Shown: positions 61,034 to 64,000 of the stretch, one piece after another
Numbering within the stretch: the first letter of the stretch is position 1
Layout of the letters: every line of letters starts with the position of its first letter
Source: Mycobacterium rhizamassiliense
GTDB taxonomy: Bacteria; Actinomycetota; Actinomycetes; Mycobacteriales; Mycobacteriaceae
DNA length: 64,000 bases
Direction: 5' to 3'
NCBI RefSeq assembly: GCF_900157375.1
Contig: NZ_LT721901.1
Coordinates: 5,951,471-6,015,470 of the forward strand
Notes under the pieces: model-generated
Databases searched by the model: none
The model's input: the letters and a program-made list of their open reading frames with translations, nothing else
What the model was told of the DNA's origin: nothing
Made by a program: the position numbers and the translations under genes

Positions 61034-61614
61034 GCCGACGCTCCTCCGGACCGGCCTGGTCGGCGCTCTGCAGTGTGATCGAGCGCTGCGCGCAGCCTCG
61101 CCGCCGCCGTACGGCGCAAGCTGCCAACCCCTTCGGCGCGATCGATCGCCGCGCGGAGCTGGTAGGGGTCGGTGCCGGCGGCCATGCAGTCATTGATTGT
61201 TCGGGCGACGGTGGTCACTGGGATGCCGTCGGCCGAGGTGATGTCCTTGCCGGGCAGTTCTCGGCGATGAACCGCGTACAGGTCGCCGCCCGCGGCGCGC
61301 GGATGGTTGTCGCGCGGCACCGTCAAATGGATCCGTGGAGGGTTGACATCGGCGAGGTCGTGCAGCGCCAGCGCCGACTCGTGCGAGATGACACCCCGAC
61401 CCAGCGCCCAGGCGACTGCAGCAGCGAACTCGTCGTGCTCGCCGCGCGGGAGGACGGGCACGCGGTAAACCCCGCGCCCCACGTGCTCGAGACGCCTGCG
61501 TGCAGCCAGCAGGCGCAGCTGGGTGGGGTCAATGCCTAGGTCGCGGGCATCACGAGTTGTCACGTAGCCGTGTTGCTCGGCTGCGCGCTCAACTAGCCGA
61601 TCACGGATCATCAT
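61030..61614 (-). CDS. AbiEi-family antitoxin/autorepressor
   Basis: 194 residues. The N-terminal winged helix is RLVERAAEQHGYVTTRDARD, then LGIDPTQLRLLAARRRLEHV and GRGVYRVP. The C-terminal AbiEi domain includes VISHESALALHDLADVNPPR and IHLTVPRDNHPRA, and VTTVARTINDCMA. AbiEi proteins neutralise AbiEii and bind inverted repeats in their own promoter. A perfect 15-bp palindrome ends directly at the start codon, and TACGCT (61627-61622) lies 7 nt before it, so the mRNA is probably leaderless and self-repressed. Confidence 0.9.
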   Translation of the reverse strand: MMIRDRLVERAAEQHGYVTTRDARDLGIDPTQLRLLAARRRLEHVGRGVYRVPVLPRGEHDEFAAAVAWALGRGVISHESALALHDLADVNPPRIHLTVPRDNHPRAAGGDLYAVHRRELPGKDITSADGIPVTTVARTINDCMAAGTDPYQLRAAIDRAEGVGSLRRTAAARLRAALDHTAERRPGRSGGASA

Positions 61615-61649
61615 GTGCTTAAGCGTATCAAATAGATACGCTTAAGCAC
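61615..61649. promoter_or_regulatory. 15-bp perfect palindrome, AbiEi operator
   Basis: GTGCTTAAGCGTATC (61615-61629) and its exact complement (61635-61649) surround AAATA. The left arm touches the AbiEi ATG and contains the likely -10 box, so bound AbiEi would block RNA polymerase. In an mRNA starting upstream it would also form a hairpin. Confidence 0.8.
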
Positions 61650-61750
61650 ACAAATGCCGGCCAATTGACGTCAGAGGCGGCGGACCATGACGCTTCCAAT
61701 CTAGAATTGATGCGCTCGACCTCGCTGGTGCAATGCAGAAGGCCTGACGC

Positions 61751-62188
61751 TTAACCAGTTAGCAGATTGCCGCCGGCTCCGCCAAGCGCACCGATGGCGA
61801 CTTGCGTTGCGAAAGACCGCAATCCCACCGCTAGCGTCCCAAACTTGCTGCGCTCCTCCGGCTCTCGTGCCTGATCGCCTGCAGCTAATTCGAGGGCATC
61901 GACCAGGCCCCCCAGCAGAGCCTCCGGGGACGGCCATGCGCCCGCGACTCGGAGGGCGCTGCCGGTCGGTGCGCCGACCGCCCAAATATCGCCTGACGCG
62001 ATCGCAGTCACGTCTCGGAAGAATGGCTCTGTATTCAGTGCGCGAAGTGCTCGCTGAACCGTGCGTGCATCGAATCCGACCGCCGCTTGGATGTCGTCGG
62101 CATCGACGGGACCGCCCGTTCGGTCGTAGATGTCAACGACTGCGCGAAGCACAGCCAAATCGCGATTGGTCCAGGTGTCTTCGATCAT
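61751..62188 (-). CDS. Winged-helix protein with hydrophobic C-terminal segment
   Basis: 145 residues. The N-terminal half is a winged-helix-like domain (WTNRDLAVLRAVVDIYDRTG, DIQAAVGFDARTVQRALRAL). A middle part (VAGAWPSPEALLGGLVDALE) is typical of a widespread actinobacterial hypothetical family, and the end (FATQVAIGALGGAGGNLLTG) is Gly/Ala-rich and could insert in a membrane. It starts 23 bp after the DUF1883 stop, on the same strand. Family members are often near defence genes, in my recollection; the role is not established. Confidence 0.65.
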   Translation of the reverse strand: MIEDTWTNRDLAVLRAVVDIYDRTGGPVDADDIQAAVGFDARTVQRALRALNTEPFFRDVTAIASGDIWAVGAPTGSALRVAGAWPSPEALLGGLVDALELAAGDQAREPEERSKFGTLAVGLRSFATQVAIGALGGAGGNLLTG

Positions 62189-62211
62189 TCGGTTTACTCA
62201 ACGCTCGAACT

Positions 62212-62487
62212 TCATGAGGCCGCCGGGACCACGTGGACACAAGCGGTGCCGCGTCCGGCGCAGCCCCCGTAGTCGATCACTAGATACCAGTGGTCATCAT
62301 GAGGAACCTGCAGATGGATAGGAGACTGCCTGTAGTGGCCGCCGACAAAGCGGTGCCGCTGATTGGCCTGAAATGACCGGTAATCATTCCGGTCAAGAAG
62401 ACGAACGTTGGCGGCATTGCCGGTCAAATCGACCCGAACGACAGCGCCGCGCCGCTGCTGTCCGAGATCCGTGTAGTTGTACTGCAT
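62212..62487 (-). CDS. DUF1883-domain protein
   Basis: 91 residues from the ATG at 62487 (MQYNYTDLGQQRRGAVVRVD). The DUF1883 pattern is LTGNAANVRLLDRNDYRSFQ, HRFVGGHYRQSPIHLQVPHD and HWYLVIDYGGCAGRGTACVH. The domain is often fused to or found beside TIR and other signalling domains, which hints at a sensor role in defence, but its ligand is unknown. It heads a two-gene unit with the winged-helix gene. Confidence 0.78.
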   Translation of the reverse strand: MQYNYTDLGQQRRGAVVRVDLTGNAANVRLLDRNDYRSFQANQRHRFVGGHYRQSPIHLQVPHDDHWYLVIDYGGCAGRGTACVHVVPAAS

Positions 62488-62915
62488 CTTCGGTAACTCC
62501 CGTATTGCGATCTGGCCACTTCGTGCAGCCATGCAACTACGAGATACCATGCAGCGCCGACAAAACCGGGGAACGACACGCCGCGACGCCGGTCTGCGCG
62601 ACCTCCAATAGTGTGCAGTACTCAGAGCGGAGGACCAACGCGACACGCCGTCCGGCCGTGGCGCTCCGCCGACTTTCCTGCCTGCGCCATGCTGGCATTT
62701 TTCCAACCTGCGGCCTCTAAGGTATGAGCTAGCCGGTCGCTGTCTCGCCCGGTATGCGCGGTCTCATAGCTGCAGGCCAGCGACGTTCAGCTGTCCGACC
62801 TGTCTCGCCCCGTCCCGCTTGTTCGCATCGGTTCCGCCGTGTTCGGTGTCCAAATCCGTGGCCAACCCGTTGAGCGACAAGGACAGTCGCCTCGCCGTCA
62901 CAGGCACGTTTTTGA
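62488..62915. other. Stretch between DUF1883 gene and integrase remnant
   Basis: About 430 bp with no supported gene. The part after about 62830 may be the eroded middle of the integrase gene (frames change and stops interrupt), but I cannot align it by eye. Confidence 0.4.
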
Positions 62916-63179
62916 TGGGCGTTCAGACGCGCCGGCCCCGACACCCAGCCCGTGCCTGGCGCACTTGTGCACGGATTGCGCCATACGTACGCAACGGAAC
63001 TTGCGGGTTCCGAGGTCAGTGTGTACACCCTGATGAAGCTTCGCGGCCACGAATCCATGACGACCTCGCGGCGCTACGTCACAGCGGCGGGCTCAGAGAC
63101 TCGCAGCGCTGCGGCGCGAAATCGTCTCTACGGCTTGATTTCTGAACGCACGGCGAGGGCCGGTTCAATCAACAGTTGA
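62916..63179 (+). pseudogene. C-terminal remnant of a tyrosine recombinase
   Basis: After an in-frame TGA (62913-62915) the frame reads WAFRRAGPDTQPVPGALVHG, LRHTYATELAGSEVSVYTLM, KLRGHESMTTSRRYVTAAGS and ETRSAAARNRLYGLI. It contains the box II HGLRHTYATEL, the GHESM His and the catalytic Tyr region (SRRYV). The N-terminal DNA-binding domain and box I Arg are missing, so it is inactive. It fits the picture of decayed integrative DNA beside tRNA-derived repeats. Confidence 0.8.
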
Positions 63180-63239
63180 ATTACCGTTGTTCAACTACAT
63201 CGCCGGGTGATCGGTGTCCACTTGCTGCGCGTGCAGCGC

Positions 63240-63860
63240 TCAGGCAGCACGCGCTATCGACCGGAACATCTGCAAGAACGCAGACACTTCCCCAGCGAGC
63301 CAAGCGTCGTAGTCCCGGGATCGGCGCCGGCGCGCCTCGTGAAGGCGCCCCCGTCGGACATCGAGAGCGGCGGGTCGGCCGTGCTCGCCGCGGAAGGTGT
63401 GCTCGATGATCCGGGTTGCCGCCTGAGCGGCATCTGATGACAGCTCCTGCCCTTTGTAATAGGGCACGATGAGGCGGTTGCCGGTCCGGTGCCGCCACGT
63501 CATTGCCGGCGAGACTTTGACCTCAAGCTGCTGCTCGCGCCACCGTTCTGTGGCGGCGAAGACGCCGAGCGTCTTTCCTCGCCGCCACTGTTCCCAGCCT
63601 GCCGCAAGGGCCTGATAGCTGCTCTGCTTGTTGTCGGTGGCGTGGTCGGCCGCGTCGCGCACGCGGCGTACATCGTCGCCCCGCACGATCCCTTCCCTGA
63701 GTGCCTCTCGTGCCTCGCGGTAGAAATCGGGTCCGCGCTGGTAGTCCTCGGCGTAGATATCGGCGATGGCGCGCACCACCGTAATCCGTTGACTCGCGGT
63801 GGCGGTCACGAAGTCCATGAAGCTGCCCAGGCTGATGCTGACGTCAATGGAGTCGGTCAC
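63240..63860 (-). CDS. Hypothetical helical protein next to IS481 copy 2
   Basis: 206 residues with a GTG start at 63860. The sequence is mostly helical and charged (SLGSFMDFVTATASQRITVV, RAIADIYAEDYQRGPDFYRE, AREALREGIVRGDDVRRVRD) with a conserved-looking central YQALAAGWEQWRRGKTLG and an Arg-rich end. No family is recognised. The IS481 target site CCTAGC starts 3 bp before its start codon, so the insertion has replaced its native promoter region. Confidence 0.6.
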   Translation of the reverse strand: MTDSIDVSISLGSFMDFVTATASQRITVVRAIADIYAEDYQRGPDFYREAREALREGIVRGDDVRRVRDAADHATDNKQSSYQALAAGWEQWRRGKTLGVFAATERWREQQLEVKVSPAMTWRHRTGNRLIVPYYKGQELSSDAAQAATRIIEHTFRGEHGRPAALDVRRGRLHEARRRRSRDYDAWLAGEVSAFLQMFRSIARAA

Positions 63861-63863
63861 GGC

Positions 63864-64000
63864 CTAGCTGTGATGTCCAGGGAGGTTGGTCAGTCGGGTG
63901 ACCGGTGGCTGGCCTCCGAGGGCGGAGTGGGCTCGGTGGTGATTGTAGGAGTGCAGCCAGCCGGGTAGAGCGTCGTTGCGGTGTTCGGTTGATTCGTAGA
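63864..64000 (-). CDS. IS481-family transposase, C-terminal end (cut by window edge)
   Basis: The visible 45 codons encode the same C-terminus as the copy at 9296-10294 (NDALPGWLHSYNHHRAHSAL, GGQPPVTRL, PGHH). The last residue is Ser in place of Asn and the stop is TAG, because both come from the flanking target CCTAGC. The rest of the gene is outside the window. Confidence 0.9.
   Translation of the reverse strand, partial: YESTEHRNDALPGWLHSYNHHRAHSALGGQPPVTRLTNLPGHHS
63869..64000 (-). mobile_element. IS481-type insertion sequence, copy 2 (partial)
   Basis: 132 bp identical by eye to 9301-9432, starting with the same 20-bp terminal repeat and in the same orientation as copy 1. The flanking CCTAGC (63863-63868) again matches NCTAGN. 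The right end is outside the window. Confidence 0.92.

Overview
This is GC-rich chromosomal DNA from a Mycobacterium, most likely a slow-growing non-tuberculous species. Several genes are recognisable mycobacterial orthologues: CYP136, a double GntR regulator, FadE22, the ATP-dependent ligase LigB, the carbon-starvation carrier CstA and the SMR pump Mmr. The first five are also neighbours in M. tuberculosis (Rv3059 to Rv3063 as I recall them). Other mycobacterial signs are MmpS/MmpL, an MceF protein, an MspA-type porin, F420- and lipid-linked enzymes, and many genes whose -10 box lies 6 to 8 nt before the start codon, the leaderless arrangement.

Layout. 1-9.3 kb: TetR/CYP136 divergon with clear palindromes; a stand-alone LeuA regulatory-domain protein behind a candidate branched-chain amino acid attenuator; two small glycine-rich lipoproteins; a MEDS/anti-sigma-like protein; thiolase-GntR and DUF35; a methyltransferase/HxlR pair. 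9.3-10.4 kb: a complete IS481-type element; a second copy starts at 63.87 kb. 10.4-19 kb: fadE22, SDR, ligB, cstA and an Hsp70-like gene, then a broken ppk2. 19.3-31.5 kb: lipid and small-molecule metabolism (SDRs, an Asp/Asn hydroxylase-like protein, amidohydrolase, thiolase-hydratase-acyl-CoA dehydrogenase operon, porin, FAD oxidase, F420 reductase, APH-like kinase, HD protein). 31.6-46.1 kb: mmr, a broken doxX, TetR, DUF1214/sulfotransferase divergon, NmrA/HxlR divergon, a MalP-type phosphorylase, more SDRs, an orphan MceF, an AttH-like protein and a limonene-epoxide-hydrolase-like protein. 46.3-56 kb: an envelope and redox block (MmpS-MmpL, flavin-type reductase, membrane sulfite-oxidase-like enzyme, small secreted proteins, hemerythrin, Mn catalase, GAF-ANTAR).

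56.1-64 kb is accessory DNA. Two 29-bp direct repeats match the 3' end of a tRNA (probably Ala) and bracket a DUF1611/racemase operon. After these come an AbiE toxin-antitoxin pair with a 15-bp palindrome at the antitoxin start, a DUF1883/winged-helix pair, an integrase remnant and the second IS481 copy. This looks like an integration hot spot with decayed mobile DNA and a small defence cluster.

The least ordinary signals are the leaderless Leu/Val leader peptide before the LeuA-domain gene, the tRNA-bracketed DUF1611/racemase operon, the DUF1883/winged-helix pair beside AbiE, a thiolase with no standard start codon, and an IS481 element whose transposase takes its stop codon from the CTAG target.
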